Shown here: positions 51,839 to 63,801 of the stretch, one piece after another
How positions within the stretch are numbered: position 1 is the stretch's first letter
Layout: every line of letters begins with the position of its first letter
Notes under the pieces: model-generated
Database searches by the model: none
What the model was told of the DNA's origin: nothing
Seen by the model: only the letters and a program-made list of their open reading frames with translations
Made by a program: the position numbers and the translations under genes
Source: Rhizoctonia solani
Taxonomy: Eukaryota; Basidiomycota; Agaricomycetes; Cantharellales; Ceratobasidiaceae
Length of the DNA: 64,000 bases
Direction: 5' to 3'
NCBI RefSeq assembly: GCF_016906535.1
Contig: NC_057381.1
Coordinates: forward strand, 372,001-436,000

Positions 51839-54678
51839 CTCACTGGTTGACGGGTGTCAGAGCAAGTGCTGGTGAGCCAGATTTGCTATAGATTATAGCC
51901 ATTTATACCATATTACAAGTCTAGATCTACTAACTTGAAGTCGAGATGAAGCGATCAGAACAATTGGAGACTCTGGAATGCTGAGATATGAGATGCCCTC
52001 TCACTTGGTTAAAGACTTCCAGTTTCTTGATCTATGTGGGAATAATACAGTTATGATTGGTGGAAACCACAAAAAACCGGTTGTGGTCAGTGGCGTGTTG
52101 GGTTCGCTGTGCGAACAACTATGCGGAGATGCTTCGGTGCACCTGAAGCATATAGGCCATCGATTAACATTTTGCATGGAACTAGTGACGAAGCTACAAT
52201 AAGTGGCAAACAAAGTTAGTGTGTTCGTATCGCCTACAAAGAATATGAGTCTTCTGCCCGCCAGTAGCATATGGACATGAGGGTATGCCTGATAAGCGGT
52301 CAAACGGAAAGCAATGTGATCCCCATATTGCCGGCTAGACCAATTGCAAACTCTTAAGGATAAGAAGCATGGCTATTTAGGATATTTCAGTAGTACCAGG
52401 TTTCGAACTCCCTGTGCGTGTGAGTTGATGCGATTCTCTGGATCAAACATCTACATGTAATTGTTTTGTAAGCCAGTATGTCTCATGTTCTCGGTAATTT
52501 ACCTTCATTACGATTTATTTGGGAATATATATTTGAATGTTCCAAGCATTCCAGTTTTTGGGATGGTAGTTTTCCGTGAATACTACTGTTTCGGTCAAAT
52601 CAGTCACTACGTTACGTTACATGAACCAGCGAGCCACCCGTTGGAGCTGGATGACAGCCACCTGACAGTTGACCCCAACTCGTGTTGTGTTGAAGACTTC
52701 AGCACAGTACGGGCTCTGTTTACTCCTGAAGTTAAATAAGTGATTGGGGTAGAATCAACCCTTGGGGGGAGGGGGGGTAAGAACCTTGAACTCCCTCAGA
52801 GGTAGTTCATAACCTCCTATCATTATCCCTTGAACTGAATACCATCGGAGGTATGGGAGTACCGGGAATCGGCGTGAACGGCTATAACAGCTCCTTATTC
52901 TCCACACAATTATATCTGTTGAGCTTATACGACATTGTAACGCGTATAAATACAAACTTGGCCTCGGGCCGGTACAACGCGAGAAGAGATGGGGGGGGTA
53001 ATATATGTACAATGGGTAAAGGATACGACGGGGAGCGGCGGACGAAGATGAGTGCAGGCTGGAGAGGCGGTAGGCCGAACCGGGGTGCCACCAAGGCCGT
53101 GCCACCGAGCGAGCTGGGTGGGCGGCCGAACCAGGTCGTATACGAGTTGAGGTGAGGGCGGGTGGGACTCACAGAAAAAGGGAGGAAACGGGTCAGAGAA
53201 ACTGCGAGCAACAGTGAACTCGTAGGATGTCGTAAGGAAAGAAAGCAACTAGAGGCACAAGCGCCGAGTCATGGTGTTATCAAACAGAGACAGATATAAT
53301 ACATAGGTGGGAAGCGACAGTCCATGTCCCGGCCTGGGCGGCCCAGTATAAGTTTTGCGGCCTCCACGGGTTCCGTCGCAAAATTGCACTTATTTCACTC
53401 TTGGTAAACAGTCCCGATCAACCAATAACTGCACCAGGCAATTCTTCTTGTAGTCTAGCGTTTAACCCCGTACGACAGCGCATTACATCTATGCATATAT
53501 GAAGCTGGAGTGGAGTGGCCTTAAATTTTATTAAGCGCGTACATGCCTTGTGTATACTTCGTGTTTCACAAGGTGGTTTAAAGTACAGTTAAGTTTGCTT
53601 TATCCATTTTGTGCGCACCAGAAACTAACAAAATGACCGATTGACGAGAGCTCAACGGTCAAATACGTGCCTGATACGTACACTGTAGGATTTAAGAACA
53701 ATCGTCAAGTGCTTGAATCAGATCAAACGGGATCATAAGTTAATTATAGCACCAAACCTACGCTTCCTTTAAACTCAGAATACGAAAACGATAAAATCAA
53801 GTAATGATAAAATGGTAGCAGCGTCACCAGGGAGCCAAAATTGATCCCCGATCCGTATAAATAACCCTAGGTGACATAGCCCCGAGCCCCACAAGGGTCC
53901 AGCAGCCTGATCATATGTGTATGCGTATATAGCTCTAGATATACGTTCCGTAATCATTTTTTTCGAGTGCATCGGGGATTATGGAGAGAAACAGTTTGAT
54001 GATTATCAGGCGGCGTATCTTAGATTTGCAGGCCTGGGTGTGTGAGATAGATCCCTACTCAACCCTGCGGCTTTAGAGTATTCTAAAATTTCTGGTGTAT
54101 ACGCCTCTGTGCGGTATGAAACGTCTGATCGTGGTCTGAGAGATGGGGTTCCTATGTTCAAGGTTTCGGTCTTGAATCCCCTTGATTACAATAGCCCTTA
54201 TACTGTGTTTAGGCTGAACTTATCTCGGAAAAAGAATACAACCCTGCTATATGCGTTCGTCCATGAGCCCAGAGCGGGGAAGCCGAACCAAGTCCCAAAG
54301 TGCCGAAGCTGTTAGAAGATGTCAAAAAGGTGTCAAAGATTCAATAAAATTGTACATGAGAAGCAGGGAAATGAAGGGTTTTGCTTAAGGGTTTTGCCTT
54401 TTGAATTGGAAAACTATAAGATCGAAGCAAAGAAGGCTAGGACTATGACTTAGGACGAGTTTGAAGACACTAGAATAAAGTGGGGTATGGCGCTTCGGTA
54501 GGACTATATATCCTCGCTTCCGTTCGCACCAGCGGTAAACTTTTGCTTTCGTCTCCCGTTTTCCTCGCGTGTATCTCCCCCGGGCCAAGCCCAAATCTAC
54601 TCTGTCGCTCCTTGTCTACCCCTTTCTCTCACTAAACACACACAAAACACAAAGCAAACAATCTTTCCCGAGTCCAAA
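51839..54678. other. Intergenic region, M36 to DUF1996 gene B
   Basis: 2.8 kb. Includes the M36 upstream region, a G-rich tract (GGGGGGAGGGGGGG near 52765), and GC-rich sequence at 53.0-53.2 kb with overlapping short frames but no gene I can support. TATATATCC near 54506 is the likely TATA of DUF1996 gene B. No tRNA or LTR ends identified. Confidence 0.45.
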
Positions 54679-56461
54679 ATGTTAGCCACCTTTTCAAGTG
54701 CGGTTATTGCAAGTGCATTGTTAGCTAGCTCAGTCAAAGCGGGCGATCACTTTATTCTGTCTCAATGCCGGTGAGTATCGCGTGTGCATTCGTTGTTTAG
54801 CAAACTAAGACTCTCTCAGCGACCTCTCTTACACTCGTGTTGATCCCATGACCAATCCTGGGGTTAGTCCGTTGCCTGAACCGCGGAGTTCGTTTCTGAC
54901 ATGTCCACAGGGTGTTGGTCCACACGTACACAACATAGTTGGGGCATCTATTTTCAGTCCCGATTCCGGCTCTCCCGATGTTCTGCAGCAAGCCAAATGC
55001 TCGTCGACCATGATTCAGGATGACAAGTGAGTTATAACAAACAGTCCAGCCTCTACATTCCAGAATAATTTCGCTTGATTTCATTTTGGCTGAAACTGCA
55101 ATCCTTCTAGGTCCAATTATTGGTCTCCCTTGGTTTACTATAACCACGGTAATGGCTCATATTCCCCCATGATCAGTTCCACTCGCATCTATTACTTCTT
55201 GAAACCGCTTAATGGGACCACTCCGGTTAAGGCTTTCCCGAGGGGTTTGAGGATGTTGGGCGGTGGTTATGCCGATCATCGTCCAGAGCAATACCCTCCT
55301 AGGGGTGAACTAAGCTATGAACAACAACAGGCCCTGGATCCTCGTGTACGTGATGTTATGTATCACTCGATAGCACTCTTACTAATTGTTTTTAGATTAA
55401 CGCTATCAAATGGGGATGCTCTGCGGGTGCTGTGCAAGGTCAAGGAAATGGTGGATCGCTCCCTGGCCAGCGACCATACCTGCCTAATGATGCTCCCAAT
55501 GGCTGTGGAGTCCTCAACGCTGGTCTGTTCTTCCCGAGCTGTGGCGACGGTCGCTTGGATTCAGATAACCACTTGTGAGTAGACTTTGATCCTGAAAAAA
55601 AAATCAACGTCTAACTCTTCTCGAAGTGATCACATGAGCTATCCTTTGGATGGTCCTAATGGATATAACTGTCCTGCAAGTCATCCCAATAAATACCCAA
55701 CAATTTTCCTAGAGTGCGTTCCTGGCGCCTAATAATAACTCTTGAACTTACCGGCCATTTGGCAGACATTTCTATTTCCCTAGCGAGAATCAACCTTATC
55801 GCGGTCCAAACCAGGATAATTGGATTCTTTCCAACGGCGATGCAACTGGTCTCAGTAAGATATCACAAGCCATACGTCAGTTTCAAACATAATATTAACA
55901 GCCTGGTAGACATGCACGGCGATTTTATCAATGGCGTAAGCCTTACCTCGTTCTTCACAATCGAGAGCATTAACTGATATGTGCGCTTTTGATTTTAGTG
56001 GAACCAAGACACGCTTGAACAAACATTGCAACAATGCAATACCCCAAATGCACCCGAGGAGCACCTTCAGAACTGTGCTCCTCTTGCCAAGAGCTTGAGT
56101 GTAGAGGCGGCTGACAAATGTGTCAGTGAAGGAAATATTGCTGATGAGTAAGTGTGGTATACTTATTCAATAATGTTCTATGATCTGAAAGACGTTATTT
56201 TATAGGGATATTGGTTTATTTGCCCCGATTACTGGCTTGCCTGGGTGCAACCCTTACTGGCCAGCAGAGTCTCGCTACAAGCCTTCTTGCAAGTCCAGCG
56301 GTGATGTAGGGTTGGCTCAGCCCCGTGGTCGTTGCGTATATCCCGATTTTAAGCTCAACCTCCCGACCAATGGTGGATCCAAGACCAAGACCTTCTCGAA
56401 CCGTAAGGCGCGCTCCCATTCTCAGCGTCACCGTGACTGGCAAAGCCGGATGATCAACTGA
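54679..56461 (+). CDS. Secreted DUF1996 protein B, short-tailed paralogue of A
   Basis: Ten exons: 54679-54770, 54820-54862, 54911-55026, 55111-55345, 55396-55574, 55627-55713, 55766-55854, 55910-55935, 55999-56147, 56206-56461; 423 aa. Signal peptide MLATFSSAVIASALLASSVKA. Same DUF1996 core as gene A (GPHVHNIVGASIF, YWSPLVYYNHGNGSYSP, KWGCSAGAVQG, MHGDFINGWNQ). The first nine exons have exactly the same lengths as in A. It lacks the Ser/Thr tail and goes straight to a basic end (NRKARSHSQRHRDWQSR) that resembles the last exon of A. The promoter and CT-rich leader are also similar, so this is a duplication of a whole gene. Confidence 0.93.
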
Positions 56462-57193
56462 GCTTCTTCAATCGGAATATCTAGCCACCGCCTTCTGACC
56501 TATGCTCGTGCCTGACATCTACTTTGGCTCTTCTGCTTATTTTTGCTTTTGGCTGTGCCTCTTTCGTGCGTCGGGGGCCCGGATTTCCTCCTTGGTCTGG
56601 ATTACCTTAATATTGACTGGTTAGCTTTAGCTAGCGTAACAGTGATTCATAATGCCGTGAGTTTCCTTGCTTGGAGGGGAGAAATCGGTGCTGCTGCCAT
56701 GTTTTTGGTTTCACTTGGACTCCAGAGGGATGATACCCGATTTTGTGTTATAATATTGTTGTTTTAGTTTTATTTATTTCAATGCACTTATGGCGAATAC
56801 AAACGTGGTAGCGTTTTCTCTTAAAGAAGAATTACCTTAGTGTTCTTACGGCACCCCGAACTGACCCTATGGCACTTCAAAAAATTCGGGCGTGTCGAAT
56901 CGTCACGGTCACAAGCGAAATGTATTGCGACCTGGCCTTGTTTACCAGACGGCCTTGCTTAACTAGAATTTATCAATCGCTGCACCTCAACAAAATCTAT
57001 TCTGTATGGACCACACATACTGGTATATATGTGTGTGATCATATGCATGGGCGTGTATCACTGTTTGAGCACTTGTTTGCGAATAATTCGCTCACGGAGT
57101 ACCCGCGCGCGGCGCGCGTCTGACGAATTCCGAAATATGTCAAGAGCATAAATGACCAAGGTGAGATACGCGCAACCGCCTCCGTTTGATACC
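56462..57193. other. Intergenic region, DUF1996 B to RTA1-like gene
   Basis: 730 bases. 3' flank of DUF1996 gene B and presumed promoter of the next gene; a GCGCGCGGCGCGCGTC stretch lies near 57104. No other feature seen. Confidence 0.4.
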
Positions 57194-58543
57194 ATGTTGC
57201 AACTCGGGTTATTATTCTTAGTTTCTTGGTGTTCATTTGCTGGGGCGCAAAACACCACCAATTCAGATCCGAATGAAAAAGTCGGCGGACGTGCGTACTT
57301 TTCTCACTATCAGAGGGATCGCAATATTTACAATATTCGATAGATCTCGGGTATATACCAAACACTGGGGCTGCCGTCATCTTTTTCCTCTTATACTTGG
57401 CTGTAGCAGGACACGCAACATGGCTCATCCTCCGTCACAAGGGGAGATACATGACTGCGTTGGTCATATGCGGATACATCTATGCTCTAGGTTTGATTCT
57501 GCGTATTGGTATGTTTATGCTCGCTTTTACTAGCCTTTTGGCTTATCTTACTCGCAGCGTATGGGAAAAATTATTCCAGCCTAGGGCTGTATGTGTTTTT
57601 GAACATGTGCACTGTTTTGTCACCTTGCGGGTTTATAGCAACAGTGAGCACTCTGACTCATGCAGCGAGTTGATCTGACGGACTGACAGGTCTATGTTTT
57701 ACTCGGAAGACTATCTCAGCACATGTATGCTGAGGAATACCTACTCATTCGACCAAGTTGGATTACAAAAATTTACGTGGTGAGTGTATAGAAGGTTGTT
57801 TGGTTTGAATGTGTTGTTAATCGGTCAGCTCAGACTTCCGACGTTTGTGAGTAATAATGGCTAGCATCTTTCTGCCGATACTCATCTGCGTCACTCAGTC
57901 ACTTTACTCGTCCAAGCAACAGGTGGGGCAATGGCTGCCTCAGACGATGCTGAAAAAGCCAAACTTGCAGGAAGGGTTGGTCATCTCCCACCCCCTTTTT
58001 TCTCTCAGCGACCTAACTCAAGCCCGACATTCCCTATTGCAGATCTTCCTCGCTGGTTTGATTCTACAGCTGATATCATTTGCGACATATGTATTTGTGT
58101 TTGGAATGTTTATTTATTGGATGAAGACCGAACGAGTTGTTCAGTGGAACGACACGCGAACCAGACCATGGCGAAAGCACTGGAAAGGCCTTGTATACGC
58201 CGTCATAATAAGTTGCGTAGGTATATTTGTGCGTCTAGCATTTTCTACAATATATCCACCTAGTGACTCAATATGCAATCTCAGATTCGATGCATTTACC
58301 GAACCGCTGAGGGAAGTCAAGGGTTCAGTGGGCACTCTCTATCCCACGAGGCGTATTTTTATGTTCTGGATGTGCTTCCATTACTTTGTGCTGTCGCGTA
58401 AGTCTTGAGTATTAAATCATAAGCGAGGAGGGACTAAGTACAGCAGTGTATACAATTATGTTTGGCCTCCGGCAATACTTTTCGAGACCAAAGAGGGGCC
58501 CGGAGCCGAGATGAGCCGAAATGCGTTTCATCGAGAGGTTTGA
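57194..58543 (+). CDS. RTA1-like multi-pass membrane protein
   Basis: Nine exons: 57194-57290, 57344-57508, 57558-57643, 57690-57779, 57834-57846, 57899-57975, 58043-58216, 58285-58397, 58447-58543; 303 aa. N-terminal signal (MLQLGLLFLVSWCSFAGAQ), then seven hydrophobic segments with the RTA1 landmarks: LGYIPNTGAAVIFF, VLSPCGFIATVYVLLGRL, VQATGGAMAAS, GLILQLISFATYVFVF, IRCIYRTAEGSQGF and SHEAYFYVLDVLPLL, ending AVYNYVWPPA. RTA1-family proteins are fungal membrane proteins linked to lipid stress and resistance to 7-aminocholesterol. Exon 5 is only 13 bases but is needed to keep the conserved frame. The intron after 57975 uses a GTTGGT donor. Good match to the family. Confidence 0.9.
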
Positions 58544-58927
58544 TTTGGAATGTAGTAGCTTGTATGAGCACAGTAATAATTTGTAGAGCACCAGCATGAA
58601 CTGGCTTTTTTAACGTGTCATTTTTATGTACTCCTATACATCGCACGCATACATTTCGCTTACTGGCGTTTACGGAGCTACTTGAGGAGCGATTCGGTAA
58701 TACTATTAGAGAATTTGCGCAAGCGTCTCAAAACTAAAAGTAGCCAAGATATGGCCGTATTGGAAGGACCAAATCTCACGATCATGTTTCACTAACCAGC
58801 ATTATGTGATCTGACCGACCACCACGGGTTGCTTCGAAACTATTCTGAGTTTGGTTGGGGTGTGATCACCGTAGCAAAACAAAATTAAATAGAATAGAAT
58901 TCAGAAAGGGGAGTGCCAACTCTCTAT
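58544..58927. other. Convergent intergenic region
   Basis: 384 bases between the RTA1-like gene (plus) and the NTPase gene (minus). No feature seen. Confidence 0.4.
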
Positions 58928-59975
58928 TTACTTGGAACTACGACTACTCGGCCTGAGTGCATTCCAACCTGCTAATAACTCTTTGGCATCAAGCGTGGGC
59001 TTCAGCTCTCGAACACCCTCCCATGAAGATTCGAGCTCGGCTCGAGGAAAATCGTTCATCAGATCACCAGAAGCAAGTATGGTTTGGTACGAGGGCACCG
59101 CTTCTTCTGGAATTGCTCGATAAATTTTAGGTCCACAGCCGCGAGTAACGAATGAGTAATGATGTTCGTCAGGATGGGTCGTAGTTTTGTTACTTTCTTT
59201 GCTGCGGGGTTTCCGACGCTCCTGATGGTGAACCTCTAGGTATGGGAGCTTTGAGTCCGTCTCCCCAAATTCGAAAACAATCGATATCACCGGTTTTTGG
59301 GATCGGGAACTGTAATTGTACGATTGACGGGACAATCAAGAGAACGTTTCCGGTTCTTGAACTGGAGGTTGATTGCGGAAACCGCTTCCATCGTGATGGC
59401 TTGTTCGGTTGAACCCATATGTATTGGGATCACAGCGTCGATTGATGGCTGGCTGTCTTTAGCCTGGAGCGCAACTCCACGGAACAGAGCTACTTGAAGA
59501 GCATCAGCTCTGAACACATCAGAATTTTCAGCGAGAGCAAAGTGCGAGAAAGAAACAAAGGCATCCTGGAATCTAGTCTCTAAGGTTTCTGCATCACCCT
59601 GGCTGAGTATCGGAGTTGCATTCAGGACCATTGAGTGGTGCTCTTCTGCAAATAAGGCAAGAAGAAAGTCGAGAAGAGGTATAGGCCGATGAAATCTCGG
59701 CAGAGGATCCTCCAATGGGGGCTCAAACGAGTATGGCTTTTTCATTAGCGCAATATCATGGGCGATAGTCATCAGCAGTCGGCCGCAAAGCTCTCCCCGT
59801 TCCCCTTTTGCAAGAAACCCTTTCTGGCAATTTTGAGATACGGCCTGGGGGGTCTTGGTGGTAATATGATAACATCCATGAATTTCATAAAGGTATCTTG
59901 CGGCCGCCTCAGCTAACACAGGCTCGGACGATGAGCCAGTCCGCATATACTCGCGGTGTTCAGGGATTGCATATA

Positions 59976-61582
59976 CAGTTCGCCGAAAAACCTCTTACAG
60001 GAAATGAAATTTTGACTTATAGCGCGTGTAACTTGGGAGCGGAGCGGCGTAAAAATCTAACAATTATACTGGTGAATAGCGAAGCGTTTTGGCTACAGAA
60101 AACATGTCTTTGAAACGTGTTGTGTTGGTAAATGAGAGGGCTAAAAATAAAACAAATCATTGGGTACGTGTGAGAGGTTTTACGGCACGTTTCAGATTTT
60201 GCAAGTGCAACCTTCAGTACCCGAAACTCACTTGATATACTTTGACGATGTTTTGCACACAGAACCAGCTATATATATGTAGCATTAACATACGCAAATG
60301 GAACCAGTATACTCTACCTACAATGCCTAAAGCATTTTCTCAGGACACTCTTAACTCGGTACTATCCTTACTTGACTCAGACAAGACACATGCTCAAATC
60401 ATCGAAAAAACGGGTGTTTTGTCCGCTTATATCACGAAAGTCACTAGAAAACACCGCCCGCACCTGGCGAGGTCCAAAGGCGGTCGTCCACGCAAGCTCA
60501 ATCCCACTGCCGTTCGCTATGCTGTCCGACTTGTAACCAACGGAAATAAAGTCAGCACACGGAAGGCCGCTATAACACTGTCCGCGCTTAGCGGGGAGTC
60601 CATCCATCGTGACACTGTCCGCCATGCGTTGTTAGAAGCTGGTTTACGAGCTGTAAAGAAGACACGAAAACCAAAGCTCACCCCAAAACATATCAAAGAC
60701 CGAATCGCATTTGCCAGAGCTCACAAGGATTGGACTGTAGCCGATTGGAAACAAGTCCTATGGTCGGACGAGACCACAATTACTCGCCTGTGGTCCGATG
60801 GAGTCTATTGGGGCTGGGCCCGGCCCGGGGAGAAACTTAGTGATCGGCTGATCACCCCGGCTCTCAGCCACGGTGGAGGTTCCTTCATGTTTTGGGGATG
60901 TATGGGATGGCCAGGAACTGGGTATGGCTGCAAGGTAGAAGGATCATTTAATAAGGAGGTTTACGAGGAGATTTTGGGGGACGAATTCACAAGGAGCCTG
61001 AAGCACCTGGGGATGAAAGCAAGGGAGGTTATATATATGCATGATAATGCACGCCCCCACAAGGCAAAAGCGCCCACCGAATGGCTCAAAAACCATGGAG
61101 TCGAGTGCCTTGAGTGGCCTGCAAACTCTCCCGATCTTAATCCCATCGAAAACTTATGGGCTGAGCTTAAACGACGCCTAGGCGAGTACGAGGAGGTACC
61201 TAATGGGATGCTTGAGTTGTGGGAGCGGGTTCAGGTGGTTTGGGATGAATTTGCGCCAGAATACTGTCAGAAACTAATTGAAACTATGCCAAGACGCATG
61301 GCTATGGTTTTGGAGAGAAAGGGGAAGTCCATTCCTTATTAAATGTCTATGTCTTTGTAATCCAATTTGCTGCCGTGAAACCTCTTACACGTACCCCCCA
61401 CTGTATGTTGCCCATATCTCTGCCATTTGTAGACCGAATGCGCTATATGAACACACAATATGTAGCTAGCACCCATATCTATCTATCGCTTATTTATTTA
61501 GATTTTTCCGCCGCTCCGCTCCTAAGTTACACGCGCTACAAGTCAAAATTTCATTTCCTGTAAGAGGTTTTTCGGCGAACTG
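59976..61582 (+). mobile_element. Tc1-type DNA transposon with 85-bp terminal inverted repeats
   Basis: 1607 bp. Inverted repeats 59976-60060 and 61498-61582 begin CAGTTCGCCGAAAAACCTC and differ at about three of 85 positions. TA duplications flank it (59974-59975 and 61583-61584). One intact transposase frame. Inserted in a coding exon of the NTPase gene on the opposite strand. Intact ends and frame suggest a recent insertion. Confidence 0.96.
60323..61342 (+). CDS. Tc1-family transposase, DD34E
   Basis: 339 aa from ATG 60323 (MPKAFSQDTLNSVLSLL); an in-frame ATG at 60248 would add 25 residues but Tc1 proteins are usually about 340 aa. The N-terminal helix-turn-helix pair (residues about 5-110) includes KTHAQIIEKTGVLSAYI and GRPRKLNPTAVRYAV. 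The catalytic triad is D in LWSDETT, D in MHDNARPH and E in PIENLWAELKRRL, with 34 residues between the second D and the E. GWARPGE and the Gly-rich HGGGSFMFWGC box are present. Cuts and pastes the element at TA sites. Nothing is missing. Confidence 0.95.
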   Translation: MPKAFSQDTLNSVLSLLDSDKTHAQIIEKTGVLSAYITKVTRKHRPHLARSKGGRPRKLNPTAVRYAVRLVTNGNKVSTRKAAITLSALSGESIHRDTVRHALLEAGLRAVKKTRKPKLTPKHIKDRIAFARAHKDWTVADWKQVLWSDETTITRLWSDGVYWGWARPGEKLSDRLITPALSHGGGSFMFWGCMGWPGTGYGCKVEGSFNKEVYEEILGDEFTRSLKHLGMKAREVIYMHDNARPHKAKAPTEWLKNHGVECLEWPANSPDLNPIENLWAELKRRLGEYEEVPNGMLELWERVQVVWDEFAPEYCQKLIETMPRRMAMVLERKGKSIPY

Positions 61583-63454
61583 TACAATACGCATGTATAG
61601 CTCGACTTGCCGGGACTCCATTTCACGAGCGGTCGGACTAATTGATTCAAAAGTGAGTCCGATCCGGGCACTGAGGGCAGCAAGTTCAGCCTCAGGAGTA
61701 GAATCAGCAGCTCCGGCAGTGAGTTTCATGCGAGCAAAGGATATGACATGGTCAACCAGTGGTTTTTCTCCTGTGCTCTTTTGGTCATTCCATAATTTGT
61801 GGTGTACGAACCACCTAAGGAAATATGTGTCAACCATCCGTATACAGCCTAAGCAGTGAAACTTACATAGGTCGTCCCATACTCGACATTACGCCTACTG
61901 TGCAAGCATTTTCCAGAGACCAAGGCTGGTTTGATTTACTCAATTCTTGGAGCGTTTGATTGGCGAATATATCGAACGGAAGCTCTGTAAAAGGGGGGAT
62001 AAGGTATGTGCCCTTGTAAACACGAAGTGAAGGATATGACCCAACCGGTGGATCAAATTTCTGAATGTGGGAATTGGTCGAGAGAAAAATAAAAAAGATA
62101 GGTTGACCGACAAGTTCTGACAGGACTGAGCCCAAGTTGTGGTACGGGTTACGGGTGCGCCATTCTGTAAGGATTGCAGGCTGCGCGGTGAGACAATGGG
62201 CTTCATCGAAGTAGAAAAAGCATGCGTTTTTTCTAACTAAGGAGTTGTTTTTCACAAGGTCAAGCATCTTCTTAGCGCTCCTACACATACTCCTGAATAA
62301 ACTGTAAAGCGACACGGAGCCCTTTAGCTCTTGAAATCTAACGCCATTGGAATCATATCTGTCAGTCGCAATCATCAACCTTTCCTGCCAGAATATCCCA
62401 ACAATGAACAAGAAACTTCCATATCATAGCAAAACTTACTGTGATGGCTGCACCAACCGCTTGATCGTAAAGTGCTCGACGCTCAGTACCCACTTCCTCA
62501 GGGGTCTGATCTTGGTTGAGGTAATCGGCCCAAGCGGCCGCCAGAGTCAGGCTTTTGTTCATTCGGTAGTCTCGAGCATATGCAAACTTGGACTTGGCGG
62601 TAGCAAATATGTGCTTCAGGAGGATAGCATATTCTGCTTGAAGCAGCTTGTCGCTTTTTCTTTCATGATCCATAAAGTATGCACGAAGTTTGATGTCGGG
62701 AGGAGGATACGCTAGTATATGATATGAATCACGGTATAGTTCTGATAGCAGCTAAAAGCCCTTACTTTTTTGACCCTCGGGAAGTGGCTCACGTATATTG
62801 GCAGGGATGGTAAACACAGTCTTCGCTGCTTCTTCTACCATGCGGGATTTGCCCATGCCCGACGATTGAATAACTGATATAGACTTCATATACGGCTTCT
62901 TGTTGTCTCCATAGCTGGAATAGTATTCCAGTGCGGCAATAAAGCGTGTATGTGCAACTCCGAGATAGGGCTCCTCGAAAGCGGTTTGCAAGCCTGGACG
63001 ATAAGCACTAATTGCTTATGTGTAGATACCACATTGCACTTACTTCCGTTGCTGGAGCTTTTTGCGCGTGGACCACTGGGCTCCATGTCCGTATCGTCCT
63101 CAGCTTCTTTAGCTGTGGTAACCAATGCGATAACCGATGCTGTTCAGAGGTATAAGCTCTCGGTTACATAAAGGTTGGTATACGGGTCATACGATGGTGA
63201 ACCAGATCTGCAAATGATTTGGATAGATACGCAGATTCGAGGGCAGTAAACAGCTCGATATGACCAGCTAGATGCGTGCCACACATTCTCAGGTCAGGCG
63301 GTGATGCCACGGAGTCTACGACCGTGCATGAGACAATCCTCAGCAGCAAGCAGAAATCCCAAGATGCAAGCTTATCTCGAGAAGAAAAATAGACCGAATC
63401 TGATTGACGATGCTGATTTATGGCCTTTATAATGCAAGCATTGATATCAGCCAT

Positions 63455-63801
63455 TGCGATCGGTTTACTAGTAATTTTGCTCAGGTTTGTAGTTGAGTCG
63501 AGTTGGGTGAAGGGGGTGGCCAGCTCGACACCTACGCCTGTTAAATAGCCAAACAGCTCTGCGTGGCGGTACACGTGAGATGTGCTGAGAATAGGGGAGA
63601 GTCAATAAAATTGCCGGATGAAAATAACCGCCAATCGTGTAATATGACCAAAAGACCAAGACATAATGGTCAGACTGCACAGCATGAGAAAAAATAAAGA
63701 TATCAAGAGGAAGACAAGTAGAACTAGCTCTAGTATATTATTTCTCCTAGCCACAAATTTACACAACACATTCGATTGTATCTACGCTTATAGTGCATAT
63801 G
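63455..63801. other. Upstream region of the NTPase gene
   Basis: About 350 bases. The minus frame is open upstream of the chosen ATG to about 63574 but without good start context. No TATA-like box is clear. Could hold an untranslated or further coding exon. Confidence 0.35.

Larger units (their letters stand above)
58928..63454 (-). pseudogene. Large P-loop NTPase-like protein, split by a Tc1 element and frameshifted
   Basis: Minus-strand exons: 63454-63193, 63139-63044, 62993-62766, 62711-62440, 62384-61867, 61814-61583, then after the transposon 59973-58928. Without the insertion the frame runs from MADINACIIKAINQH through Walker A SSGMGKSRM (exon 3), Walker B FFYFDEAHC and the sensor-like FIFLSTNS (exon 5), and across the insertion site as MRIVYAIPEHREYMRTG. 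Near 59293-59297 a run of five A (coding strand) is one base short, shifting the frame, after which FEFGETDS...RPSSRSSK follows to TAG/TAA near 58928. About 885 codons in total. Such NTPases are common in Agaricomycetes; function not known to me, and resemblance to crinkler-type NTPases is only a guess. Upstream exons before 63454 cannot be excluded. Confidence 0.7.

Noticed and set aside
52760..52778. G-rich tract as a retroelement polypurine tract
   Set aside because: No LTR begins after it and no pol sequence lies before it.
52755..53248. Overlapping frames in the GC-rich 53-kb region
   Set aside because: Frames are open in several phases on both strands, which is typical of GC-rich non-coding DNA; no domain or start context supports one.
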